DNA of 64,000 bases from Hyphomonas jannaschiana VP2 (GTDB lineage Bacteria; Pseudomonadota; Alphaproteobacteria; Caulobacterales; Hyphomonadaceae), in NCBI RefSeq assembly GCF_000685215.1, contig NZ_ARYJ01000002.1, forward strand, positions 248,001 to 312,000, in the 5' to 3' direction. Below the pieces are notes generated by a model. It searched no databases, had not been told where the DNA came from, and worked only from the letters and a program-made list of their open reading frames with translations. Below are positions 53,964-61,913 of this stretch, in pieces (position 1 is the first letter of the stretch; each line of letters begins with the position of its first letter). Made by a program: the position numbers and the translations under genes.

Positions 53964-55760
53964 ATGCTGTTCCTGCTGCTCCAGATTTTCCTGCTGATGG
54001 TCCTCGCCGCCTTGTGCGGGGCGGGCCTTGCCTGGTGGTGGTTCCGCCGGAACTACGAGGATGTCACTGTCTATCACGAGGAACTCGTGACCGCGGCGGC
54101 GAAGGAACAGCCCCAGCCGGTGACGAAGGAAGACCTGAAGGCGGAGCTGACAGAGCGCCTTGCCAGCCTCGCCCCGCCGGACCTGTCGCCCGTCCATGAG
54201 CGGCTTGCGAAGATCGAGAGCGCCCTGTCGCTGACCGGCAGCGCCGGTCTCGGTGCGATCAATGACCGTTTCACCGAGATGCGCGGCCTGCTGACCGAAG
54301 TGCGCGAAACCGGCATGGGCGGACTGGAAGGCCGGCTTGGCCGGATGGAAACGCTGATGCAGCAGCCGGATGATGCGCTGGAAGGCGTCGCTGGCCGGCT
54401 GTCCGAAATCGAAAGCATGCTGGTCTCGGTCTCGAACGAAGTGGCCAGCCTGCAGAACACAGACCTCGACCCGGTCGAGATCCGGCTGTCCCAGCTGGAA
54501 GAGCTGGTCCGTAACCTGACCATGCCGGAGGTGGATCTCGGCCCGGTACATTCCGGTCTTGCCCGGCTGGAACTCGCCATCGAAAATCAGGAGTTCCCGG
54601 CCGTGGACTTTGAGCCGGTGCGCACGCACATGGCCGCCATGGAAGCGCGGCTGGCCGAATTCGCCGACCGGATCGACACGGCCCGCAAGGCCGACATTGA
54701 GGAGCTGATGATCCGCATGTCGACGCTGTCCTCGTCGCTGGCGGGCCTGCGCGTGCCGGACCTCGACTCGGTGAAGGAGCGCCTGGCAAAGATCGAGGAA
54801 AGCATTGCAAACATCGACCTGCCGGAAACCGACTTCACACCGCTGGTCAACGAGTTCCGCAACATCGAAGGCATTCTCCGTGCGCCGTCCGACGACATGC
54901 GCGTGATGCACACCAAGCTGGCCGACATTGAGGGCGGCAGTGCGTCGCTGCATTCCAAACTGTCGGGTGTGGAACACACGGTGTCGATGCTGGCCCGGTC
55001 CGGCGTGGACCTGACGCCGATCCAGACGCGCCTCGGCAGTGTCGAAAGCGCGCTCGCCTCGCTGCGGGTGGAGATGCAGTCCCTGCCAGACTTTGGCCCG
55101 ATGGAGCGCCGCCTGGCGGCACTGCAGGACTCCATGCTGGCCCTGCGCGAGCCGGACCTGTCGCCGGTGCTCTCCTCCATGCGCAAGCTGGATGCCCGGC
55201 TGGACATGGGCAGCGTCGACAGCCGCCTTGCCTCGATCGAGTACACGCTGGCCGCGCTGAACCATATCCTGCGCGCGCGGGATTTCGGCCATCTGCGCGG
55301 GGAGGGCGAGTATGTCTACCGCCAGCCGGCCGCCCCGCCGTTGCGGCCGGAGCCCCAGTCCTTTGCGACGATCGATCAGGTGTTCCCGAAGGCTCCGCCG
55401 CCGCAACGCCCGGCCGAGCCGGAACCGGCCCCTGAGGCTGAGCCTGCGCCGGAACCAACCGGTCATCCGCTGGAAATCGCCCTACGCCCCGGCGACAAGG
55501 CGAACCTGCTGGTCGAGCCGGCCTTCGGCAATGAGGACGACCTCGAGGAGATCAACGGCATCGGCCCGATGCTGGGCGAGCTGCTGAACGAGATCGGCGT
55601 CTATTATTTCTGGCAGGTCGCCGAATGGGGCCCGGCAGAGATCGAATGGGTCGACAACAAGCTGGAACATTTCAAGGGCCGGATCGAGCGGGATGAATGG
55701 GTCAAGCAGGCCAAGGAACTCGCCAAATTGCCAACCTCCGCAAAACATCCCGCCGGCTGA
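53964..55760 (+). CDS. Membrane-anchored repeat protein with C-terminal helix-hairpin-helix
   Basis: A 598-residue protein. One N-terminal helix (1-24) followed by WFRRN suggests the rest faces the cytoplasm. From about 70 to 440 a unit of roughly 25-45 residues repeats about eleven times, centred on P-[VI]-x3-[LM]-x2-[IL]-E-x2-[LI], for example SPVHERLAKIESAL, DPVEIRLSQLEEL, EPVRTHMAAMEARL, DSVKERLAKIEES and TPIQTRLGSVESAL; these should form coiled coils. A proline/alanine/glutamate-rich linker precedes the C-terminal domain (about 524-598) with EINGIGPMLGELLNEIG, a helix-hairpin-helix, and FKGRIERDEWVKQA. Function unknown. Confidence 0.75.
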   Translation: MLFLLLQIFLLMVLAALCGAGLAWWWFRRNYEDVTVYHEELVTAAAKEQPQPVTKEDLKAELTERLASLAPPDLSPVHERLAKIESALSLTGSAGLGAINDRFTEMRGLLTEVRETGMGGLEGRLGRMETLMQQPDDALEGVAGRLSEIESMLVSVSNEVASLQNTDLDPVEIRLSQLEELVRNLTMPEVDLGPVHSGLARLELAIENQEFPAVDFEPVRTHMAAMEARLAEFADRIDTARKADIEELMIRMSTLSSSLAGLRVPDLDSVKERLAKIEESIANIDLPETDFTPLVNEFRNIEGILRAPSDDMRVMHTKLADIEGGSASLHSKLSGVEHTVSMLARSGVDLTPIQTRLGSVESALASLRVEMQSLPDFGPMERRLAALQDSMLALREPDLSPVLSSMRKLDARLDMGSVDSRLASIEYTLAALNHILRARDFGHLRGEGEYVYRQPAAPPLRPEPQSFATIDQVFPKAPPPQRPAEPEPAPEAEPAPEPTGHPLEIALRPGDKANLLVEPAFGNEDDLEEINGIGPMLGELLNEIGVYYFWQVAEWGPAEIEWVDNKLEHFKGRIERDEWVKQAKELAKLPTSAKHPAG

Positions 55761-55876
55761 TCAACGCTTCCCGGAACGTCTTTATCTTCCCCTTTTCCCT
55801 TCCGCCGAATTGCGGTTAGGGTAGCATTGAGTGCTGGGGATGAAGGTGACGATCTCAAGGGAAGGGGACACGTGCC

Positions 55877-57610
55877 ATGCTTCGCCTATTCCTGCTTGGA
55901 ATTGCAGGTTTTTTTGCCGTGCTGGCCGCTCAGGCTCAGGCGGTTCAGCCTGCGCGCTATGCGCTGGTCATCGGAAATTCTGACTATCAGCAACGCGGAT
56001 GGCAGCTCGCCAATCCCGCAAATGATGCCCAGCTGATGGCCGAAACGCTGGCGGAGGTCGGCTTTCAGGTCGATCTCGTCCTCAATGCCGGGGAAGACCG
56101 GATGGAGGAGGCGTTCGCCGCCCATGGCGCCCGTCTGAAGGCTGGCGGCACGCAGGCGGTGGGTGTAATCTATTACGCCGGACACGGTGTGCAGTCGCAG
56201 GGGCTGAACTATCTGGTGCCGGTGGATGCCAATGCCCGGTCCGAACAGGACATCTGGCGTCAGGCGCCGCGCCTCGGCGACGCGCTGCGCTATGTTGAGG
56301 ATGCGGGCAATGCGGTGAACTTCGTGATCCTCGATGCCTGCCGGGACAATCCGCTGCCCAGTGCCACGCGCAGCACAGGCGGCGGTTTGGCTGAAGTGAA
56401 GCCCGCGCGCGGCCTGCTGATCTCCTATTCCACGGCGCCCGGCTATGTCGCCTATGACGGGGACGGCACGAATTCCGCCTTCGCGCTGGCACTGGCGCAG
56501 ACGCTGAAGCAACAGAACCTGATCGCCGAACAGGTGTTCAAGCGGGTGGCAGACAATGTGAATGCCGCGACCGGCGGGCTGCAGACGCCATTCTACAATT
56601 CCGGCCTGACGGGGGCCGATTTCTGCTTTGCAGGCTGCAGCGGCGCCCCGGCGCCTGCACCCACGGTGATTTCGGACTCGGTCCTTTCCACTCGCCTGCC
56701 AGCGGGGACGCGTTCCACCGCATCGACCGGTGAGACGCCTGTTGCGGACCCGGCCGCATCGCCTGTAGCAGGCACCGTCTCCACACTGGTGCGTCAGGCC
56801 GCTTTTGCGGCAGCGGCCAATGGCGGCCCGGTCGAGGCGCGCAAGTTCAGTGACTGCACGGATTGCCCGCAAATGGTCGCCATTCCGGCCGGCACATTCC
56901 TGATGGGCTCCCCGGACACAGAGCCCGAGCGTAAGGAGACCGAAGGCCCGCAATGGCAGCCACAGGTCGCGACATTTGCCGCCTCAGAGAACGAGATTAC
57001 CTGGGACGACCTGGACGCTTGCATCGTGGCAGGCGGCTGTGCCGGGAACAAGGCGAAGGCCGAAACACGGTCAGACCGCTGGAAGCGCGGCGCCATGCCG
57101 GTGGTCAACATCACCTGGTGGGAGGCGATGGACTATGTCCGCTGGCTGAACGAACAGGTGGAGGGCGAACCCTATCGCCTGCTGAACGAAGCCGAATGGG
57201 AATATGCGGCCCGTGCAGGTACCACGACTGCGTTCAACACCGGTGACTACCTCACTGACAAGGACGCGAACTTCAATGCCGGCGGGCGCCAGTACAATGG
57301 CGGGCCGAAAGGAAGCTGGCCGCGCCAGCCCATGCCGGCCGGGGCCTATCCGCCGAACGCATTCGGCCTCTACGACATGCACGGAAATGCCGCCGAATGG
57401 GTCGCCGATTGCTGGTTCCACGATTATATGGGCCGCTATGGTGATGCCGCGGCAGAACAGGGCGCGGAGAAATGTTCCCGAGTCGTGCGCGGCGGCGGCT
57501 GGGAAAAGATCCCGTCCTATGTCCGCTCCGCCGTGCGGGACGCGTTCCCCTCCAGCGGCCGGGACGATGCCATCGGCTTCCGCGTGGCGAGGGATCCCGA
57601 CCCGTCATGA
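55877..57610 (+). CDS. Secreted caspase-like (orthocaspase) protease fused to FGE-like domain
   Basis: A 577-residue protein. A Sec signal peptide (about 1-22, AQAQA) precedes a caspase (C14) domain (27-260) starting [10 protein letters not shown], with the dyad H103 in YYAGHG and C155 in LDACRDNP. After a linker with Pro, Ala and Thr (about 260-310), a formylglycine-generating-enzyme-like (SUMF1) domain runs from [13 protein letters not shown] to [28 protein letters not shown]. The FGE catalytic cysteine pair is absent from this last segment, so the domain is likely a binding fold. It heads a three-gene operon, coupled to the next gene by ATGA. Confidence 0.9.
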   Translation: MLRLFLLGIAGFFAVLAAQAQAVQPARYALVIGNSDYQQRGWQLANPANDAQLMAETLAEVGFQVDLVLNAGEDRMEEAFAAHGARLKAGGTQAVGVIYYAGHGVQSQGLNYLVPVDANARSEQDIWRQAPRLGDALRYVEDAGNAVNFVILDACRDNPLPSATRSTGGGLAEVKPARGLLISYSTAPGYVAYDGDGTNSAFALALAQTLKQQNLIAEQVFKRVADNVNAATGGLQTPFYNSGLTGADFCFAGCSGAPAPAPTVISDSVLSTRLPAGTRSTASTGETPVADPAASPVAGTVSTLVRQAAFAAAANGGPVEARKFSDCTDCPQMVAIPAGTFLMGSPDTEPERKETEGPQWQPQVATFAASENEITWDDLDACIVAGGCAGNKAKAETRSDRWKRGAMPVVNITWWEAMDYVRWLNEQVEGEPYRLLNEAEWEYAARAGTTTAFNTGDYLTDKDANFNAGGRQYNGGPKGSWPRQPMPAGAYPPNAFGLYDMHGNAAEWVADCWFHDYMGRYGDAAAEQGAEKCSRVVRGGGWEKIPSYVRSAVRDAFPSSGRDDAIGFRVARDPDPS

Positions 57611-58014
57611 TCCAGTCCATCAGCCCCCTGATCAGCCATCACCGGGACGAGTTGAAAAACCAGTCCCGGCTGAACCGGACAATTCTGATCGGGGCGATGC
57701 TGGCGGCACTGGGCGCCTTCAGCATATTCCTGCTGACGCTGTTCGGACACTATCCGCTGCCTGTCGGCGAGAGGGTCTTCTCGAACAATCCTGAACGCAT
57801 TCTCGGCGCGTCGAACTTCTTTGTCGCCACGGCGATCGGCGCGGCCCTCAGAATGTGGCGGATGCGCCAGACGCGGATCAAGCTACTGATCGCGGAAGCG
57901 TTCCTGCGGGAAAATGAAGAGGAAACCGGCCTGCGCCTTCTACTGGAGCCGATGTTTGGTGCGAATGTCTGGCGCGGGACCAAGCTGAAGGATGCTGGGG
58001 GTACAGAGTGGTGA
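57607..58014 (+). CDS. Small membrane protein coupled to the caspase gene
   Basis: A 135-residue protein with one clear membrane helix (about 25-46), a possible second (68-83), and a cytoplasmic-looking C-terminus rich in Arg and Glu ([20 protein letters not shown]). The ATG lies within the caspase stop (ATGA), and its own stop overlaps the next gene (GTGA). No family recognised. The coupling on both sides suggests it forms a complex with the proteins encoded either side. Confidence 0.8.
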   Translation: MIQSISPLISHHRDELKNQSRLNRTILIGAMLAALGAFSIFLLTLFGHYPLPVGERVFSNNPERILGASNFFVATAIGAALRMWRMRQTRIKLLIAEAFLRENEEETGLRLLLEPMFGANVWRGTKLKDAGGTEW

Positions 58015-59393
58015 GCAGCGAAGAGAACACGAAACCATCACCGGTCACATCGCTCGACCTGTTGATGGAACTGCAGGGGGAGCAACAATCCTTCCGCTTT
58101 CTCGTGCGGGCGCTGTCGGCATTGCTGGCGACCGCTGCGGTGATCGCTGTCGGCAGTGTGATCTATTTCTATTTCGAGCTTCAGGGCCTGCGCGCCGAAT
58201 ATGCCCGGCAGGCGCAGCTGAATGAGGTGAACCTGCGTATCGTCGCCGGGGAGGCCAGCCGCCAGAGAGAGTCGACGCAGGCCCAGCTCGTGGCCATCCG
58301 CGAAGAGAACGAGGCCGCCCGCCGGCAGGCTGAACTGTCGCGCGAGCTGCAACAGGCTGGCTCGCCGGGGCAGATCGCCTCCTACAAGGACCGCGCCGTT
58401 TCGATTGCGCGCGGGCACATCCTCGGCAAGACGATGAATGAGGTGACCTCCCAGGTGGTCGCTATGGTGCTTCGTACCGATCAGAGCGGCAGTGTCAGCC
58501 TGCTGACAAATGGTGAGCGCGTACTGATGCAGGCTGCGCTGGACGATTGGGGTGGGCAGGTCGAGTCCGCGACGGTGCGCAGCGAGTTCCAGAGCCTGCT
58601 GGACGACAGCGCCGCCCTGCCGGATCAGGCGATCGGTGCCGCTGGGCTCGCCATGCTGGAATACCGCAAGGCAGACGGCAATTCCCTCGGCTGGAACCGG
58701 GGCTGCTCCACCGTGGTGGATTATGTGAACCAGGCTGTGGCCCGCGGCCTGAACGAGCCGATGCTGCTGCTCTGGAAAGGCCAGTGCCTGCGCAAGCGCG
58801 GCGATGCGCTGCTGGCCTATAATGCGTTCAGCCAGGCGGCGAAGCTGATGGAGGCCGACCCGGAAGACATCACGCTGGAACAGTCCCAGATGGCGCACCA
58901 TGGCGTCGGCACGACGCTGATCGCGCTGGCCGCTCAATCGCAGCTGCCGGAAGATCGTGACCGCAATCTCGCCCTGCAGGAGGCCCTGTCGGAGCTCCGG
59001 ATCGCGGCCAAGATCCGCGCCGACCGTGGATCCACCCGGGTCGGGGTGGCGTATACGGAAGAAAACATGGGGTTCATCTATATCCTCGAACAGGACTGGC
59101 CGGCCGCGCTTTCCCACACCGAGAATATCGATCATATCCTGCCGCTCGCCTGGAACCTGACCGTGCGGAACATTGCCGCGCGCGAAAACGAGCAGGCGCT
59201 GAAGCGGGCCGGGGCCAGCCGCGAAGCGGTGCAGGAGATGCGGCGTATTCAGAACGATACCGCCATGGTGCTGTCGCTGATGGATTGCGGCCAGATCGAC
59301 AAAGCGGAGTTGATGCGCCTGTTGCCGCAAGCCTATTCCGACGATGTCGACGAGCTGGCCGCGCATTGCCTTGTGGAATCGGGCGGGATTTGA
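58011..59393 (+). CDS. Membrane-anchored helical-repeat protein, third gene of the caspase operon
   Basis: About 460 residues. GTG codons at 58008 and 58011 are both possible; the second overlaps the previous stop (GTGA). A membrane helix at about 32-55 is followed by a coiled coil (60-120), then helical repeats that look TPR-like (about 200-440), with segments such as AIGAAGLAMLEYRKADG, LLLWKGQCLRKRGDALLAYNAFSQAAKL and VGVAYTEENMGFIYILEQDWPAAL. It may scaffold the caspase or its target. No catalytic motif is visible. No close family is recognised. Confidence 0.8.
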   Translation: MSSEENTKPSPVTSLDLLMELQGEQQSFRFLVRALSALLATAAVIAVGSVIYFYFELQGLRAEYARQAQLNEVNLRIVAGEASRQRESTQAQLVAIREENEAARRQAELSRELQQAGSPGQIASYKDRAVSIARGHILGKTMNEVTSQVVAMVLRTDQSGSVSLLTNGERVLMQAALDDWGGQVESATVRSEFQSLLDDSAALPDQAIGAAGLAMLEYRKADGNSLGWNRGCSTVVDYVNQAVARGLNEPMLLLWKGQCLRKRGDALLAYNAFSQAAKLMEADPEDITLEQSQMAHHGVGTTLIALAAQSQLPEDRDRNLALQEALSELRIAAKIRADRGSTRVGVAYTEENMGFIYILEQDWPAALSHTENIDHILPLAWNLTVRNIAARENEQALKRAGASREAVQEMRRIQNDTAMVLSLMDCGQIDKAELMRLLPQAYSDDVDELAAHCLVESGGI

Positions 59394-59461
59394 TGCAGCC
59401 TTGCTGTTGAACCGCAAGCGAAACCAACTAGGTTGCGCCTCGCAAGAAAAGGACACCGATC

Positions 59462-59671
59462 ATGAACCGCGAAGAAACGCTCCGCCTTGAGGCCTATCTC
59501 AAGGAAAAGCTGAACCCCGGCCTGCGCCTGCTGCCGCGCGACAAGACCGACGATTCCGTCGAAGTCTATCTCGGCGCCGAGTTCATCGCTGTGGTCTACA
59601 AGGATGTCGACGAGGGCGAGACGTCCTACCAGTTCCAGATGACCGTGCTGGAAGAAGACATCAAGGGCTAA
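59462..59671 (+). CDS. DUF3126 family protein
   Basis: A 69-residue protein starting MNREETLRLEAYLKEKLNPGLRLLPR with the conserved DSVEVYLGAEFIAVVYKDVDEGETSYQFQMTVLE. This is the alphaproteobacterial DUF3126 family, of unknown role and usually core. A ribosome site (AAGGAC) precedes the ATG. A strong terminator hairpin follows its stop at once. Confidence 0.93.
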   Translation: MNREETLRLEAYLKEKLNPGLRLLPRDKTDDSVEVYLGAEFIAVVYKDVDEGETSYQFQMTVLEEDIKG

Positions 59672-59747
59672 GCTGACAGGACCGTCCCGGCACCGGAACG
59701 GTCCTGTCAGCCATATGCACCTGCCCTAAAAGGGCAAGGTGCATATG
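59672..59747. terminator. Two hairpins between convergent genes
   Basis: The first (59672-59711) has a perfect 14-base stem (GCTGACAGGACCGT and its complement) with a 12-base loop and begins right after the DUF3126 stop. The second (59712-59747) has CATATGCACC paired with GGTGCATATG and an inner GCCCT/AGGGC stem, and overlaps the last codons of the minus-strand gene. They form a bidirectional terminator for convergent genes. Confidence 0.7.
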
Positions 59748-60154
59748 TCTGGCTCGACCCATTCGCGGCGGGCTCTTGCGCTGAACAGCGTGTCGCGGTG
59801 CCAATACCTGAAAATCCAGTCCGGCTTTCCGCAGGGGCCAGCCAGCAGTCCAGACAGGACGGTATGCAGCGGCGTGCCGTCCGGTGCTGTGCGCCAGGCG
59901 TGCTCGGCCGCTTTCAGCGAGGCGATGGTGATCGTCTCGTGATAGCCTTCTGTCTCTGTGTTCCGGCCGCCGACGGATTCATTATAGGCGCGGATCATGC
60001 CGGGCATGTCACGGTGGGCCGATGCCGCATCCTCAGCGATCAGGCCAAGGGCGGCCGCCCAGTGCGCGGCATGGGTCCATTTCTCCTTTGGCAGGCTGCG
60101 GCTGCGGAAGCCTTCCAGCAATTCCGCGATGTCGTCATCGGTTTTAAAACTCAT
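59726..60154 (-). CDS. Conserved hypothetical protein
   Basis: A 142-residue soluble protein. Patterns that recur across bacteria in uncharacterised proteins of this size are visible: SLPKEKWTHAAHWAAAL near the start, YHETITIASL in the middle, and the final ARREWVEPDICTLPF. I know of no assigned function. A ribosome site (AAGGAC) precedes the ATG. The gene ends within the convergent hairpins. Confidence 0.75.
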   Translation of the reverse strand: MSFKTDDDIAELLEGFRSRSLPKEKWTHAAHWAAALGLIAEDAASAHRDMPGMIRAYNESVGGRNTETEGYHETITIASLKAAEHAWRTAPDGTPLHTVLSGLLAGPCGKPDWIFRYWHRDTLFSARARREWVEPDICTLPF

Positions 60155-60191
60155 TGTCTCAGTCCTTCAGTTTGTGGCGGGGCCAAAACAA

Positions 60192-60215
60192 AAGCCCCGC
60201 CGGGTGGCGGGGCTT
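60192..60215 (-). terminator. Intrinsic terminator downstream of xseA
   Basis: On the minus strand AAGCCCCGCC, a four-base loop and GGCGGGGCTT are followed by TTTGTTTTG. The perfect 10-base stem and T-rich tail make this a convincing rho-independent terminator, or an attenuator, 180 bases after the xseA stop and 40 bases before the next minus-strand gene. Confidence 0.8.
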
Positions 60216-60246
60216 GTTCGGTCGAGTGCTTGTCTGACGCGTGGGG

Positions 60247-60330
60247 TCAGTCAGGCAGTCGCCAGGCACAAGCACGCGCCGGCTGGATGAGCCGGGTCTG
60301 TTGCTGAACGGTGATCGCGTGTTTGTGCAT
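60247..60330 (-). CDS. Possible leader peptide before the terminator
   Basis: A 27-codon frame ends 32 bases before the terminator hairpin on the minus strand. It holds three successive Gln codons and ends ACAWRLPD. Its placement between xseA and a hairpin with T-run, just upstream of another gene, is the layout of an attenuator leader. It lacks a Shine-Dalgarno sequence (the upstream is CCCGCCCCCTC), so it may be chance or part of a small RNA. Confidence 0.3.
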   Translation of the reverse strand: MHKHAITVQQQTRLIQPARACAWRLPD

Positions 60331-60395
60331 GAGGGGGCGGGTAGCGAGTCCTGCCGTGGATGGCAAGGCCGTATTTATCCGTAGGCGGAGACGGC

Positions 60396-61799
60396 CTAGA
60401 AAAGTGAGCCCTGCTGGCCTTTTGGTTTCGCTTTGGCCGGTTTTGAGGCAGGCGCCGGGGGGGATCCGGGTGACCCGCTCGGGATAGCGGTCACATCCCC
60501 ATCTGCGAAACTGATCTTCAGGCTGGCGGCGTTTGCGGCCGGGCCGGCGGAGCGGACGAGCTTGCCGGCATCGTCGCGCACCAGCGCATAGCCGCGCTTC
60601 AGCGTCGATTGGTATGACAGCGTTTCGAGCAGCTTGCCTTGCGCGGCGAGGGCGGTTTCACGCTGCTGCATCAGACGGTTCAGCGCGGGCCGAGCGCGCA
60701 CGGCGACGTCGCGCAGGCGCTGTTTCGAGGTGCGGATTTCGCTGCGCAGGCTGGCCGGGCTGATGGTCAGGCGCGAGAGGTGGACGCGCGCTTTCTGCGT
60801 CAGGGCGAGGGCGGCGCGCGGCAGGGTCGCGGCGGCATAGTCCAGCCGCTGGCGCTTGGTCTGCAGCAGGCTTTCCGGGCGCGGCAGGCGGGCCGCGTTC
60901 AGCTTGTCCTTCGCCTGTCCGGTGCGGCGGGCGAGGGCGCGCTTCAGGCGTTCGCTGGCTTCGCCGGTCTGCAGCAACAATTCTTGGCGCACGGGCACGG
61001 CGATCTCGGCAGCGCCGGTCGGCGTCGGGGCGCGGGCGTCGGAGACATAGTCGATCAGCGTCGTGTCGGTCTCGTGGCCAACGGCGGAGATCAGCGGGAT
61101 CTCGCTGTCGAAGGCGGCGCGGACGACGTTCTCTTCATTGAACGGCCAGAGGTCCTCGATGGAGCCGCCACCGCGGGCGACGATCAGCACGTCTGGGCGG
61201 TCAGCGCCGGTCATGGCGTTGAAGCCCTTGATACCTGCAGTGATCTGCGCGGCGGCCTGGTCGCCCTGAACCAGCGCAGGCCACACGATCACGCGCACTG
61301 GGAAGCGGTCGCGGATTCGGTGCAGAATATCGCGGATCACGGCGCCGGTCGGGCTGGTCACCACGCCGATGGTGCGCGGCAGGAAGGGCAGGCGCTTCTT
61401 GTGCTCGGCTGCGAAGAGGCCTTCGGCGGCGAGCTTTTTCTTTCGCTCCTCCAGCAGGGCCATCAGCGCCCCGGCGCCCGCAGGCCGCATGGAGGCAGCG
61501 ATCATCTGATAGTTCGACCGGCCCGCATAGATCGACAGTTTGCCCGTGGCGATCACTTCCAGGCCTTCTTCGGGCCGGAAAGGCAGCCGGTCGACCTGGC
61601 CTTTCCACATCACCGTGTTCAGTACGGCCTTGTCGTCCTTCAGGTCGCAATACATGTGGCCGGAGCGGGCGATGGTGACCCGGCCGAGTTCACCGCGCAC
61701 GACCACATGGTCGTAATTGGTCTCGATCGTCCGCTTGAGGCTCGCGGCGAGATCGGAAACGCTGAGGGCGGGATCGTTTGAGGCAGGGGTCTCTGACAT
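60396..61799 (-). CDS. xseA: Exodeoxyribonuclease VII large subunit
   Basis: Large subunit of the single-strand-specific nuclease ExoVII, cytoplasmic. It has 467 residues from the ATG at 61799 (ribosome site AAAGGGG). An N-terminal OB-fold (about 10-110) with VRGELGRV and GHMYCDLKD leads to the catalytic domain with LPRTIGVVTSPTGAVIRDI, RGGGSIEDLWPFNEE and SAVGHETDTTLIDYVSDARAPTPT. A coiled-coil region and a basic Lys/Pro-rich tail (PASKPAKAKPKGQ) follow. XseB is not adjacent. Confidence 0.96.
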   Translation of the reverse strand: MSETPASNDPALSVSDLAASLKRTIETNYDHVVVRGELGRVTIARSGHMYCDLKDDKAVLNTVMWKGQVDRLPFRPEEGLEVIATGKLSIYAGRSNYQMIAASMRPAGAGALMALLEERKKKLAAEGLFAAEHKKRLPFLPRTIGVVTSPTGAVIRDILHRIRDRFPVRVIVWPALVQGDQAAAQITAGIKGFNAMTGADRPDVLIVARGGGSIEDLWPFNEENVVRAAFDSEIPLISAVGHETDTTLIDYVSDARAPTPTGAAEIAVPVRQELLLQTGEASERLKRALARRTGQAKDKLNAARLPRPESLLQTKRQRLDYAAATLPRAALALTQKARVHLSRLTISPASLRSEIRTSKQRLRDVAVRARPALNRLMQQRETALAAQGKLLETLSYQSTLKRGYALVRDDAGKLVRSAGPAANAASLKISFADGDVTAIPSGSPGSPPAPASKPAKAKPKGQQGSLF

Positions 61800-61913
61800 G
61801 CCCCTTTTCTGAACGCGGTCGCCCGCCGGGGCAAGGGGATGGCAGCGAGACATTTGCTTGCTGGCCCGGAAGCGGTGGGATAAATACTGTCAACTTGTAG
61901 GCGGGAGCTCAGA

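Noticed and set aside
53568-55466. A 632-codon minus-strand frame opposite the repeat protein
   Set aside because: It mirrors the repeats of the plus-strand gene and has no ribosome site or family.
60639-61781. A 380-codon plus-strand frame opposite xseA
   Set aside because: Shadow of xseA, which has unambiguous ExoVII motifs.
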